64,000 nucleotides of DNA from Paenibacillus dendritiformis (GTDB lineage: Bacteria > Bacillota > Bacilli > Paenibacillales > Paenibacillaceae), in contig NZ_OX216966.1 in NCBI RefSeq assembly GCF_945605565.1, positions 5,882,001 to 5,946,000 on the forward strand. Direction: 5' to 3'. Under the pieces are notes generated by a model. It ran no database searches and was not told the DNA's origin. It worked only from the letters and a program-made list of their open reading frames with translations. Below are positions 28,043 to 36,424 of this stretch, one piece after another; within the stretch, counting starts at the first letter, position 1, and every line of letters starts with the position of its first letter. A program made the translations under genes and the position numbers.

Positions 28043-28648
28043 ATGGGATTCCTCTCCGTCCTCAGCTTCGCGCAGCAGGCCGTGAAGGAGCGCGTGCAGC
28101 CGGGCGACCGCGCCGTGGACGCGACGATGGGCACCGGCGTGGACACGCTCTTCCTCGCCCGGCTCGTCGGGCCGCGCGGGGCGATCGCGGCCTTCGATAT
28201 CCAGGCGGCGGCGCTCGAGCTGACCCACCGCCGCCTGGAGGACGCCTTCGGCGCGGACGGCGGCGCGCAGGTCGAGCTGCTGCAGCACAGCCATGCAGCG
28301 ATGACCCGCGCGCTGCCCCCGGCATGGCACGGGACGACGGCAGCCGTCATGTTCAACCTCGGCTATCTGCCGACGGTTGACGCGGACAAGCGCGTCATGA
28401 CGGAGCCGTCCACGACGCTGGCGGCGCTGGAGGACGCCCTGACGCTGCTGCGTCCGGGCGGGGTGCTGACCGCCGTCGTGTATCCGGGCCATGCCGGGGG
28501 CGACCGCGAAGCGGACGCCGTCCGCGCCTGGGCGGAGGCGCTGCCCGCCGCCAGAGGCCAGGCGGTCGTCTACCGCATGCTCCAGCGGCCGGAGGCGCCT
28601 TACGTCATTGCGGTCGAGAAGGCACGCTCCCGAAGCGCGGAGCAGTAA
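28043..28648 (+). CDS. mnmM: tRNA methyltransferase, YtqB/MnmM type
   Basis: A 201-residue class I SAM methyltransferase. Motif I is DATMGTGVDTLFLARLVG (about 28-45), the acidic end of strand 2 is AAFDIQ, and the diagnostic MFNLGYLPTVD (about 102-112) with DKRVMTEPSTT follows, as in Bacillus YtqB. That protein (MnmM) methylates 5-aminomethyl-2-thiouridine in tRNA anticodons. It starts two bases after the mnmL-type gene stop with GGAGGGAG inside the mnmL end, so the two are translationally coupled. The pair forms a dedicated wobble-uridine modification unit. Confidence 0.88.
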   Translation: MGFLSVLSFAQQAVKERVQPGDRAVDATMGTGVDTLFLARLVGPRGAIAAFDIQAAALELTHRRLEDAFGADGGAQVELLQHSHAAMTRALPPAWHGTTAAVMFNLGYLPTVDADKRVMTEPSTTLAALEDALTLLRPGGVLTAVVYPGHAGGDREADAVRAWAEALPAARGQAVVYRMLQRPEAPYVIAVEKARSRSAEQ

Positions 28649-28713
28649 ACATAGAAGACCGAGCGGTTCCGATCGCGGCGACGCGCAGAACCGCCGATAA
28701 GGAGATGAACGAG

Positions 28714-29109
28714 ATGGCTGTCCGCAAGATCGAACATACCGGCATCATGGTCAAGCAGTTGGAGACGTCGATCCGCTTCTATGAAGAAGTGATCGGCATG
28801 AAGCTAAAACATACGCTGACACATACGAACGGCGTCCTTCGCCTCGCTTTTCTCGGCTTCCCGGGAGCGGACGAATCCGAGATCGAACTGATCGAAGGCT
28901 ATAGCGACAGGCTCCCTGCCGAAGGGCTCGTTCATCATATCGCCTTCACCGTCGACGATATCGATGCCGAATTCGCCCGCATTCTGTCGCTCGGCTCCGT
29001 CGAGCTTATCGATCAGGAAATCGTCATTTTGCCGAACGGCAGCCGCTACTTCTTTTTCAAGGGGCCGGACGGCGAGTGGCTTGAATTTTTCCATACGACC
29101 ACCAAATAG
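28714..29109 (+). CDS. VOC-family (glyoxalase-like) protein
   Basis: A 131-residue protein with two paired beta-alpha-beta-beta-beta halves of the vicinal oxygen chelate fold: IEHTGIMVKQLETSIRFYEEVIGMKL at the start and HHIAFTVDDIDAEF in the middle. Potential metal ligands are His (IEHTG), Glu (IELIEG), His (VHHIAF) and Glu (GEWLEFF), the set used by glyoxalase I-type enzymes. Substrate is not predictable. ATG at 28714 is chosen for its spacing from AAGGAG; an in-frame ATG three codons earlier touches the site. The next gene, manA, begins 23 bases on. Confidence 0.85.
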   Translation: MAVRKIEHTGIMVKQLETSIRFYEEVIGMKLKHTLTHTNGVLRLAFLGFPGADESEIELIEGYSDRLPAEGLVHHIAFTVDDIDAEFARILSLGSVELIDQEIVILPNGSRYFFFKGPDGEWLEFFHTTTK

Positions 29110-29132
29110 AGATAACGGGAGTGAGAGACAAC

Positions 29133-30101
29133 ATGACAACACCATACCCACTGAAGTTTCAACCTGAGTTCAAGGAACGCGTCTGGGGCGGCCGCGCGCT
29201 GACGCAATTCGGCCTGGATCTGCCGGAAGGGCATATCGGCGAAGGCTGGATGATCGGAGACCATCCGAACGGAACGACCAAGGTCATCAACGGCGAACTG
29301 GCCGGCCAAGGTCTCGATCAAGTGCGGGAGCAATACGGCAAGGAATGGTTCGGCGCGAAGGGCTTCTCCGAGAAGAACGGCCGCTTCCCGCTGCTCATCA
29401 AGCTGCTCGATTGCAATGATGATCTGTCGGTGCAGGTGCATCCGACTGACGATTATGAAGGGCTGCCGGAAGGCGAGCTCGGCAAGACCGAGATGTGGTA
29501 CGTGCTCGACGCCAAGCCAGGAGCCAAAATCATCTATGGCTTGAAGGAAGGAATCGATCGCGAGGCGCTGGCGGCGGCGATCGCGGAAGGCCGCATCATG
29601 GAGGCGCTGCAGGAGGTTCCCGTCCAAGCCGGCGATTCCTTCTACATCCCGGCCGGCACGGTGCATGCGCTGTGCGCCGGCGTCGTCGTCGCCGAGGTGC
29701 AGCAGAACTCCGACACGACATACCGCCTGTATGACTATAACCGTCCGGGCCTGGACGGCAAGCCGCGCGAGCTGCACATCGAGGATTCCTTGAATGTCAT
29801 CGCCTATGAAGGCGCCGGCGCGACCCGGATGAAGACCGACAACGCGAAGCCGAATGAATGGCTGACGCTGGCGGAATCGCCATACTTCCGGGTAGAAAAA
29901 GGCATCGTGAAGCAGCCGTGGAGCCTGTCGACGACGGCGGACAGCTTCGTCATCCTCGTCGTATGCGAAGGCACGGGCACGCTGCGCTGGGCCGATCAAG
30001 AGCTGACGCTGGCGGCCGGAGAATGCTTCCTTCTGCCGGCGAACCTCGGCGCGTACACGCTGGAAGGCGACTGCACGGTGCTCCGCTCCGTTGCCCCTTA
30101 A
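29133..30101 (+). CDS. manA: Mannose-6-phosphate isomerase, class I
   Basis: Interconverts mannose-6-phosphate and fructose-6-phosphate with a zinc ion, feeding mannose into glycolysis or GDP-mannose synthesis. The 322-residue length is that of the short Firmicute type. Zinc ligands are visible in SVQVHPTDDY (Gln and His), KTEMWYVLDA (Glu) and IPAGTVHALCAG (His). The N-terminal FKERVWGGRALTQFG is typical of the family. ATG at 29133 is chosen with GGGAGTGAGAGACAAC upstream; the frame begins at a GTG four codons earlier. Confidence 0.95.
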   Translation: MTTPYPLKFQPEFKERVWGGRALTQFGLDLPEGHIGEGWMIGDHPNGTTKVINGELAGQGLDQVREQYGKEWFGAKGFSEKNGRFPLLIKLLDCNDDLSVQVHPTDDYEGLPEGELGKTEMWYVLDAKPGAKIIYGLKEGIDREALAAAIAEGRIMEALQEVPVQAGDSFYIPAGTVHALCAGVVVAEVQQNSDTTYRLYDYNRPGLDGKPRELHIEDSLNVIAYEGAGATRMKTDNAKPNEWLTLAESPYFRVEKGIVKQPWSLSTTADSFVILVVCEGTGTLRWADQELTLAAGECFLLPANLGAYTLEGDCTVLRSVAP

Positions 30102-30170
30102 TGCGATAGGAATCAGAGCGCTCTTCTCCTTGCGAGCGGAGCGGATAATAGATAGGCACAGCACAGCAAA

Positions 30171-30198
30171 GAAGCCGGGGATTCCCCGGCTTCTTGTC
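30171..30198. terminator. Bidirectional terminator between manA and the kinase-regulator gene
   Basis: GAAGCCGGGG-ATT-CCCCGGCTTC is followed by TTGTCAT on the plus strand and TTTGCTG on the minus strand, suiting the two convergent genes. Confidence 0.75.
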
Positions 30199-30233
30199 AT
30201 ATTCATGGTTTAAGACTCGTGATCGTGATGCCG

Positions 30234-32138
30234 CTATCCCCCGTCCCGCAGCAGTCCGGCCTCGCGCCCGACGTTCGCGGCCGACTGGCGATCGCGGACG
30301 CCGAGCTTCGCATACAGCGTGGAGATGTAATTGCGCACGGTCCCCTCCGACAAATACAACCGCTCGGCAATTTCCCGGTACTTCAAGCCTTGCGCCAATC
30401 CGTCCAGCACCTCGCGTTCCCGCTCGGTCAATCCGAACGGGTCCTCGGCCGCATCGGCATGAAGCGGAACATCCTGCGCTTCCCGCTCCTCCTCTGACTG
30501 CCGCAGCTGCTTCATCTCGGCGATCAGCGTGCGCGCCATCGCCTGATCGACCAAGGTTCCTCCTTGATACAGCATGCGCACGCTCGCCAGCAGCTCCCGG
30601 GGATGAATTGATTTGAGCAAATATCCTTCCGCGCCGGCTTCGATCGCGGCGACGGCTAAGTCGACCTCGTCCACGGTCGTAATTAGAATCACCTTCACCT
30701 GCGGAAAGCAGGCCTTCGCCTCCCTCGTGCAGGCAAGACCGTCCATCTCGGGCATGCGGACATCCATCAGCAGCACATCGGGCTGCTCCCGCTCCAGCAT
30801 GGCGAGAACCTCTTTTCCATGAGCTGCCGTACCCATCACCTCGATGCCGTCTTCCTGGGCGAACAGGAAATGAAGACTTTCTCTCACCAGCTGCTCGTCA
30901 TCGGCGATAAGAATGCGAACCGGGCGCGGGCGCTCTTTCTTCTCGTGAGGCATATTCGGCAGCGGCAGCGCACAGCGAATGGAGATGCCGGACTCTCGCC
31001 CGGAATGAATGTCCAATGAACCGCCATAAGCCTGCAGCCGCTCGCGCATCGAGGATAAGCCGAAGCCCGGCTCCAGTTGCTCCGTGCCCCGTCCGTCATC
31101 CCGGACACACACCGCAACCTCATCCTTCGTATAGGTAAGCAGGCAGTCCACCTGCCTCGCCTGACCATGCTTGACCGCATTCGTCATCGCTTCCTGGGCG
31201 CAGCGGATCAGCAGCAGCTGATGGGAAGAAGGGACGGGCAGCCGTTCCCCTTCCACCGCGAACGTGCCCGCTATTCCGGTGTTCTCCTGCAGCTGCTCCA
31301 TCATCCGGCGCAGCGCCGCCGCCAGCTCCTCCCCGTCTGCCGGCGCCATACCGTGAATATGGCTGCGGATAGAGCCGAAGCTGTCTCTCGCATGCTCCAG
31401 CATCAAGCCCAACCGCTGCTGCGCCTGCGCGGGATCGCGCACAATAGCCGACTGAACCGTCTCCAGCCCCATCACCAGCGAGACATGGGCATGTCCGATC
31501 GCGTCATGCAGCTCCGCCGCCACCCGCGTGCGTTCCTCCTGCAGCGTAAGACGCTCCACCTGCTCGGCATACTGCCGAATGATGCGGTACTGCCGCTCAT
31601 TGTCATGAAGCAGCTGCTTCAATCGCGATTGCGTATGGATAAGGAGATTGAATCCGATGCCAATCCCGTACAGCACAAAATGATTCACGCTCTGATCGAC
31701 GGCTTGGGGCACGGACAACTTGCCGCTGAACAGCCCGATAAGCGGGAACAAAATCAGAATGGGAGCTGACCAACGAACGGACCGCGTCGTTGCCAGATAC
31801 CCCGCCAGCAGCGTTGCCAGCACCATATTATCGAGATACTCTCCGGAGGAGAAATGCATCATCAGATTGATGCTTCCGAAGCCGATTATTTCCGAGGCAA
31901 TAAACCATTCCGCCCGGATATGCGACGGCCGCCAGAATAGCAGCGGAACGATGCTGGAGATGAGGAACAGCGTTACCGCCGGCCACTTCGGATCCTCGAC
32001 CACTGCAGAGAACGCAGCCACGTAGACGGCACTTGTCGCTATCCAGAACAAGTACAATCCAAATAATGACCAGTCTATCCACTGCCACGGACGATCGGCC
32101 GCAATCCGATCAGGCAGTGACAATCGTTGTCTATCCAT
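30234..32138 (-). CDS. Histidine kinase fused to its LuxR-type response regulator
   Basis: A single 634-residue frame holding both halves of a DesK/NarL-like two-component system. About five N-terminal helices (30-180) form the sensor. The HisKA_3 box is RVAAELHDAIGHAHVSL (phospho-His in ELHDAIG). The ATPase has EAMTNAVKHG and VRDDGRG..GFGLSSMRERL. After a short linker (PHEKKERPRPV) comes a receiver with DDEQ, phospho-Asp in LLMDVRMPEMDG and GYLLKS, then a NarL helix-turn-helix (LTEREREVLDGLAQGLKYREIAERL). These parts are normally two genes. An internal ATG at the junction lacks a good ribosome site. DNA binding by a membrane-tethered regulator is implied. Start has AAGGAGCGCCTC. Confidence 0.9.
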   Translation of the reverse strand: MDRQRLSLPDRIAADRPWQWIDWSLFGLYLFWIATSAVYVAAFSAVVEDPKWPAVTLFLISSIVPLLFWRPSHIRAEWFIASEIIGFGSINLMMHFSSGEYLDNMVLATLLAGYLATTRSVRWSAPILILFPLIGLFSGKLSVPQAVDQSVNHFVLYGIGIGFNLLIHTQSRLKQLLHDNERQYRIIRQYAEQVERLTLQEERTRVAAELHDAIGHAHVSLVMGLETVQSAIVRDPAQAQQRLGLMLEHARDSFGSIRSHIHGMAPADGEELAAALRRMMEQLQENTGIAGTFAVEGERLPVPSSHQLLLIRCAQEAMTNAVKHGQARQVDCLLTYTKDEVAVCVRDDGRGTEQLEPGFGLSSMRERLQAYGGSLDIHSGRESGISIRCALPLPNMPHEKKERPRPVRILIADDEQLVRESLHFLFAQEDGIEVMGTAAHGKEVLAMLEREQPDVLLMDVRMPEMDGLACTREAKACFPQVKVILITTVDEVDLAVAAIEAGAEGYLLKSIHPRELLASVRMLYQGGTLVDQAMARTLIAEMKQLRQSEEEREAQDVPLHADAAEDPFGLTEREREVLDGLAQGLKYREIAERLYLSEGTVRNYISTLYAKLGVRDRQSAANVGREAGLLRDGG

Positions 32139-32263
32139 GAGGCGCTCCTTCTTCACAATCATATATTCGTATGGTTACAGACACGATATTCCTCACTATG
32201 ACTGCATTCCCCATTGTAATATGCTGTCTCTGCGAACAAAAGCAAAACTTTGGAGGAATGCAC

Positions 32264-32275
32264 ATGTTTCCATGA
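32264..32275 (+). other. Three-codon mini-ORF before the CPBP gene
   Basis: ATG TTT CCA TGA starts seven bases after TGGAGG. Its stop is immediately followed by the ATG of the CPBP gene, which itself is about 19 bases from the ribosome site. Translation of the main gene probably depends on reinitiation or ribosome sliding. Confidence 0.5.
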
Positions 32276-33100
32276 ATGAATGACACCATAAAAGCACTTA
32301 CCTATGGCGCGATCGTACTGCTGCTCGGCATCTGCTTCGCCTTGCTGCCGCAGATGAACACACTGCTCTATATGATGACGCCGGCGATCGCCGCGCTTCT
32401 CATGATGTTCCTCGTTACCGGAGAGGGCTGGCGCAAGCCAGGCTGGGCAAGTCTTGGCCTGTTCCGCTTCGGCTGGACGGGAATGCTTCCGGCCCTGGTG
32501 ATCCCCCTCGCCATCATGCTCCTGAGCTATGGCACCGTCTGGCTGGCCGGTCTCGCGGACGTCCGTATCCCCGGCCAGTTCGCCGGTTATCCATGGAGCT
32601 ATTCCCCGCTCATCCTCTTCGTCACGTTCCTCGGAAATATTCTGACAACCTCGCTGGGCGAAGAATTGGGCTGGCGCGGATATTGGCTTCCAGCGCTAGT
32701 CCGGGCATTCGGGGAGCGTCGCGCCTATCTTATCAACGGCTTCGTCCACGGCCTATGGCATCTGCCGATCATGTGGCTGACCGGCCTGTATCATTCGGAG
32801 CAAGCGCTCTGGCTCGCTTCCCTCATGATTGTGCTCAGCTGCATGACCCTCGCTCCGGTTATCGGCAGCTTGAGGCTGCGCACGGACAGCGTCTGGCCGG
32901 CTTCTGTGCTGCATACGGCGCATAATCTGTCCTGGAATGTGCTGTCCGGCCTGACGGTTGCCAGCTCGCCGCTTGTCTACTACATTAGCGGGGATAATAG
33001 CATCCTGATTACGCTCTGTTATGGAATGATAAGTCTGTTCGTATGGGCACGCTCCGGAACGGAACGCACCGGAATGGCCTCCCAATCCGTCGTCCATTGA
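32276..33100 (+). CDS. CPBP-family intramembrane protease (CAAX/Abi type)
   Basis: A 274-residue protein with about eight helices. The three motifs of the family are GEELGWRGYWLP (Glu-Glu and Arg, about 125-136), FVHGLWHLPIMW (His pairs, about 154-165) and AHNLSWN (His, about 222). Bacterial members have roles in bacteriocin self-immunity, peptide maturation and regulated proteolysis. It is divergent from the kinase-regulator gene, which makes it a candidate target of that regulator. The unusual start region contains a mini-ORF. Confidence 0.88.
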   Translation: MNDTIKALTYGAIVLLLGICFALLPQMNTLLYMMTPAIAALLMMFLVTGEGWRKPGWASLGLFRFGWTGMLPALVIPLAIMLLSYGTVWLAGLADVRIPGQFAGYPWSYSPLILFVTFLGNILTTSLGEELGWRGYWLPALVRAFGERRAYLINGFVHGLWHLPIMWLTGLYHSEQALWLASLMIVLSCMTLAPVIGSLRLRTDSVWPASVLHTAHNLSWNVLSGLTVASSPLVYYISGDNSILITLCYGMISLFVWARSGTERTGMASQSVVH

Positions 33101-33208
33101 TCCGCGAGCTCCAATTTCTGGATGATGCAACTTATTCTCTCCCTTGCCCGTCTACAATTTTGCATATAGGAAACATCAATACGACCTTAGAAGAAAGAGG
33201 GGATCAAG

Positions 33209-33697
33209 ATGAGAAAATGGCTGGCGGTGATGATCGTACTTGCGATTGCTGTCGCGGGATGCACCACGAAAAAAGAAGAGGCTGTTCAAGTGCCTGTGGC
33301 CGATATTATGGCGAAATTAAAGGAAAGCGCGGAGTTCCCTCCCATGGCCGAGGAGATTGATCTGAAGGCCGATGCGGATATGGCCGGAAAGCTTCATATC
33401 GATCCGGCCCAATTGGCCGAGGGGCGGATGCTGAAGGCGATGATCAACGTCAAAGCGGACGAAATCATTGTGCTCAAAGCGGCAGATGAGAAATATATCG
33501 AAGATCTGAAAAAAGCGCTGGAAGAGGAAGGCGCGGCACAGGAACAGCAATGGAGCACCTACCTTCCTGATCAACACGAGATTGTCAAAAACCGGATCAT
33601 CAAACAGGAAGGCCTTTATCTGGCGTTGATCATTTCGGAAAAAGCGGAAGATATCGAGAAAGCATTCACAGCAGCGCTGAAGCCGGACGGCAAGTAA
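33209..33697 (+). CDS. DUF4358 lipoprotein
   Basis: A 162-residue secreted lipoprotein: signal MRKWLAVMIVLAIAVAGC gives an acylated Cys at 18. The mature part has a repeating alternation of ADIMAKLKES, IDPAQLAEGRMLKAMINVKADEIIVLKA and HEIVKNRIIKQEGLYLALIISEKAEDIEKAF, the DUF4358 pattern. These proteins commonly lie beside MBOAT acyltransferases, as here (55 bp before the MBOAT gene), so a role in the surface acetylation machinery is likely. Function is not established. Start has GAAAGAGGGGATCAAG. Confidence 0.85.
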   Translation: MRKWLAVMIVLAIAVAGCTTKKEEAVQVPVADIMAKLKESAEFPPMAEEIDLKADADMAGKLHIDPAQLAEGRMLKAMINVKADEIIVLKAADEKYIEDLKKALEEEGAAQEQQWSTYLPDQHEIVKNRIIKQEGLYLALIISEKAEDIEKAFTAALKPDGK

Positions 33698-33751
33698 TGT
33701 TCCTGCCTTGCGCATGCGCATGTCGGCAGACTTGGAGGGGAGGAACGGCAA

Positions 33752-35161
33752 GTGGTATTTAGCTCGATCGTCTTTCTGTTTACGTTTCTCCCCGCGGCGC
33801 TGCTGCTCTACTATGCGTCTCCCCGGCGCGGGAAGAACGCGGCGCTCTTGCTTATCAGTCTTCTTTTCTATGCGTGGGGCGAGCCGGTATATATTGTGCT
33901 GCTGCTGTTCTCCGCTGTCACCGATTATGCGAACGGACTGCTGATCGAACGGTTCCGGGGCAGAACGGGGCTGCAGCGCCTCACGCTCATCTTCTCCCTC
34001 GCGGTGAATGTGGGCGTGCTTTGCTTTTTCAAATATGCCGATTTCCTGATCCAATCGCTGAACGGCGCATTCGGGACGTCGATCGCTCCCCTTGATCTGC
34101 CGCTTCCGATCGGGATCTCCTTCTATACGTTCCAGACGATGTCCTACACGATTGACGTATACCGCGGCCGATGCAAGGCGCAGCGCAGCTTTATTGATTT
34201 TGCCGCCTTCGTGTCGATGTTCCCTCAGCTTGTCGCCGGGCCTATCGTGCGCTACGACGAAGTGGAGAAGCAACTGACGGAGCGAAGCATCACACTGGAG
34301 CAGTTCGGATACGGGGTAAGGCGCTTTATTATCGGACTGGGCAAAAAGGTGCTGCTTGCCAACAATATCGGCATGCTGTGGGATATGAGCCGCAGCGGAA
34401 TCGATGATCTGACGACGGCGGGCGCATGGATGGGAATCATCGCTTTCGCGTTCCAGATTTATTTCGACTTCAGCGGGTATTCCGATATGGCCATCGGACT
34501 GGGAAGCATGCTCGGCTTCCGCTTTCCGGAGAACTTCAACTATCCGTACATTTCCGCCAGCGCTTCGGAATTTTGGCGCCGCTGGCATATGACGCTTGGC
34601 TCCTGGTTCCGTGACTATGTCTATTTCCCGTTGGGCGGAAGCCGCACCAGCAAGCCGAGGCTCCTATTGAATCTGTTCGTCGTCTGGTTCCTGACCGGAT
34701 TATGGCATGGCGCGAGCTGGAATTTTGTGTTGTGGGGGCTCTATTTCGGCCTGCTGATCGGATTGGAGAAGCTGTTCCTGGGCTCATGGCTGGAACGGTT
34801 ATGGCGGCCACTCCGGCATGCCTACCTGATCGCGGCGGCCCTGTTCGGCTGGGTGCTGTTCGGACTCGAAGACATTGCTTCGATCGCGAACTATATGAGA
34901 ACGATGCTTGGACTCGGAGACAGCGCTCTCCTTAACGGAACGGATATGTACAATCTGCGGAATTACGGCTTGCTGCTGGTCATCCTTGTCATCAGCGCGA
35001 CGCCTCTCGCCGCCCGGGTGACCGCCCTGCTGCAGCGCCGGACCTCTCTGCAAGCCGCCGTCTCGGTTGCCGATTACGCGCTGCTAGCGGGAATGCTGCT
35101 CGCCAGTACCGCTTATTTGATTGACGGCACGTATAACCCCTTTCTCTATTTCCGGTTCTAA
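33752..35161 (+). CDS. MBOAT-family O-acyltransferase (AlgI/PatA type, GTG start)
   Basis: A 469-residue membrane protein with about ten helices, expected to carry an acetyl group across the membrane for surface polysaccharide acetylation. Characteristic stretches are KYADFLIQSLN, PIGISFYTFQTMSYTIDVYRG, FPQLVAGPIVRYDE, FQIYFDFSGYSDMAIGLG, FWRRWHMTLGSWFRDYVYFPLGGSR and the catalytic His region FLTGLWHGASWNFVLWG. It begins with GTG after GGGGAGGAACGGCAA. Followed 42 bp on by a DHHW protein, the likely acetyl acceptor or transferase partner outside. Confidence 0.94.
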   Translation: MVFSSIVFLFTFLPAALLLYYASPRRGKNAALLLISLLFYAWGEPVYIVLLLFSAVTDYANGLLIERFRGRTGLQRLTLIFSLAVNVGVLCFFKYADFLIQSLNGAFGTSIAPLDLPLPIGISFYTFQTMSYTIDVYRGRCKAQRSFIDFAAFVSMFPQLVAGPIVRYDEVEKQLTERSITLEQFGYGVRRFIIGLGKKVLLANNIGMLWDMSRSGIDDLTTAGAWMGIIAFAFQIYFDFSGYSDMAIGLGSMLGFRFPENFNYPYISASASEFWRRWHMTLGSWFRDYVYFPLGGSRTSKPRLLLNLFVVWFLTGLWHGASWNFVLWGLYFGLLIGLEKLFLGSWLERLWRPLRHAYLIAAALFGWVLFGLEDIASIANYMRTMLGLGDSALLNGTDMYNLRNYGLLLVILVISATPLAARVTALLQRRTSLQAAVSVADYALLAGMLLASTAYLIDGTYNPFLYFRF

Positions 35162-35203
35162 CGGCGCGGCATACCCCGATCATTTCAGGAAGGAGGAGAG
35201 AAC

Positions 35204-36331
35204 ATGACCAACAGACGCGCCGTCTGGCTTACTGCCGGCTTTGTCGCCTATATCGCCTTGCTCAGTCTGTGGAGCATCGCGCAGCCGGACCGCAAGCTAT
35301 CCGAGTTCGAGAACCGGACGCTGCAGCAGTTCCCTTCCTTCTCCGCCGCGAAGCTCTGGGATGGACGCTATACGGAGCAGTTAGGGAATTATTTCGCAGA
35401 TCAATTCGCTGCCCGCGACGCTTGGGTCGGCCTCAAGTCGGATTTGGAGCGCGTTAGCGGCAAGACGGAGAATCGCCACGTCTTTTTCGGCAAAGACGAT
35501 TATTTATTCGAGCGCTTCCGGACGCCAGGGGCACAGTACGAAGCCAATGTGAACGAGATCCGCCGGTTCGCCGCCCGGCATGCCGGCTCCCCGATGCATA
35601 TGCTGCTCGTCCCTTATTCGCAAGCCGTATACGCCGACAAGCTTCCGGCATACGCCGAGGCGACCAGCTATGATACTGCGGAATTCATTCGCGGCACGTA
35701 TGATGCGCTGGGCAGCGCTGTAACGCCCGTGTCCGTGTTGGAAGCACTGAAGCAGCACAAGTCCGATTCGGTCTTCTTCCGCACCGACCATCATTGGACG
35801 ATGCGCGGCGCTTATTGGGGCTATGCGGAATTCGCCCGCGCGGCCGGCTTCGAGCCGATTCCGCTGGAGAGCATGGCATCCCGCGTCATTAGCAGCAGCT
35901 TTTACGGAACCTATTACACGAAGGCGAACAACCGCCATCTGCCTCCTGACAAGCTGGAGCTGCTGGAACAGCCGCTGACGCCCTATACGGTCTGTTATTC
36001 CGACGCCTCCGCTTGCTCGGATTCCTTCTATCATATGGAGGCGCTGTCCGTCCGTGATCATTATCAGGTATTCTTCAATGGCAACCACGCATGGACGACG
36101 ATAGAGACCGGGGCCGGGACCGGCCGCAGCATTGCCATATTCAAAGATTCGTATGCCAATGCGTTCGTTCCGCTGCTCGCTCAGCACTATTCCAGCATCC
36201 ATATGATTGACCTGCGTTTTTTCCATGAATCGGTAGACGACTATTTGTCCAGGCATAACTTCGATCACATTCTGTTCCTGTATGGCGTGAAGACGGTTGC
36301 GGAAGAGGATATTTTCAAATGGCTCAATTAA
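35204..36331 (+). CDS. DHHW-family (AlgX/AlgJ-like) acetyltransfer protein
   Basis: A 375-residue protein with one N-terminal helix (about 5-25) and an external SGNH-like domain. Family landmarks are LSEFENRTLQQFPSFSAAKLWDG, ENRHVFFGKDDYLFE, VFFRTDHHWTMRGAYWGY (the DHHW signature, about 187-204) and IAIFKDSYANAFVPLL, which carries the Asp-Ser pair of the SGNH active site. It would complete acetyl transfer from the MBOAT protein to a glycan at the cell surface. No polymer synthase is adjacent, so the acceptor polymer is unknown. Confidence 0.92.
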   Translation: MTNRRAVWLTAGFVAYIALLSLWSIAQPDRKLSEFENRTLQQFPSFSAAKLWDGRYTEQLGNYFADQFAARDAWVGLKSDLERVSGKTENRHVFFGKDDYLFERFRTPGAQYEANVNEIRRFAARHAGSPMHMLLVPYSQAVYADKLPAYAEATSYDTAEFIRGTYDALGSAVTPVSVLEALKQHKSDSVFFRTDHHWTMRGAYWGYAEFARAAGFEPIPLESMASRVISSSFYGTYYTKANNRHLPPDKLELLEQPLTPYTVCYSDASACSDSFYHMEALSVRDHYQVFFNGNHAWTTIETGAGTGRSIAIFKDSYANAFVPLLAQHYSSIHMIDLRFFHESVDDYLSRHNFDHILFLYGVKTVAEEDIFKWLN

Positions 36332-36357
36332 TCAGGAAACTTCTCATCCCGCCGCTT

Positions 36358-36386
36358 TTGATTGCATCGCTGAAATGAGTTATATT
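36358..36386 (+). promoter_or_regulatory. Promoter of the aminopeptidase gene
   Basis: TTGATT, a 17-base spacer and TATATT, 39 bases before the start codon. Confidence 0.7.
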
Positions 36387-36424
36387 GGAAACATAGGTCC
36401 ATTTTTATATTGAGGAGGATTCCG

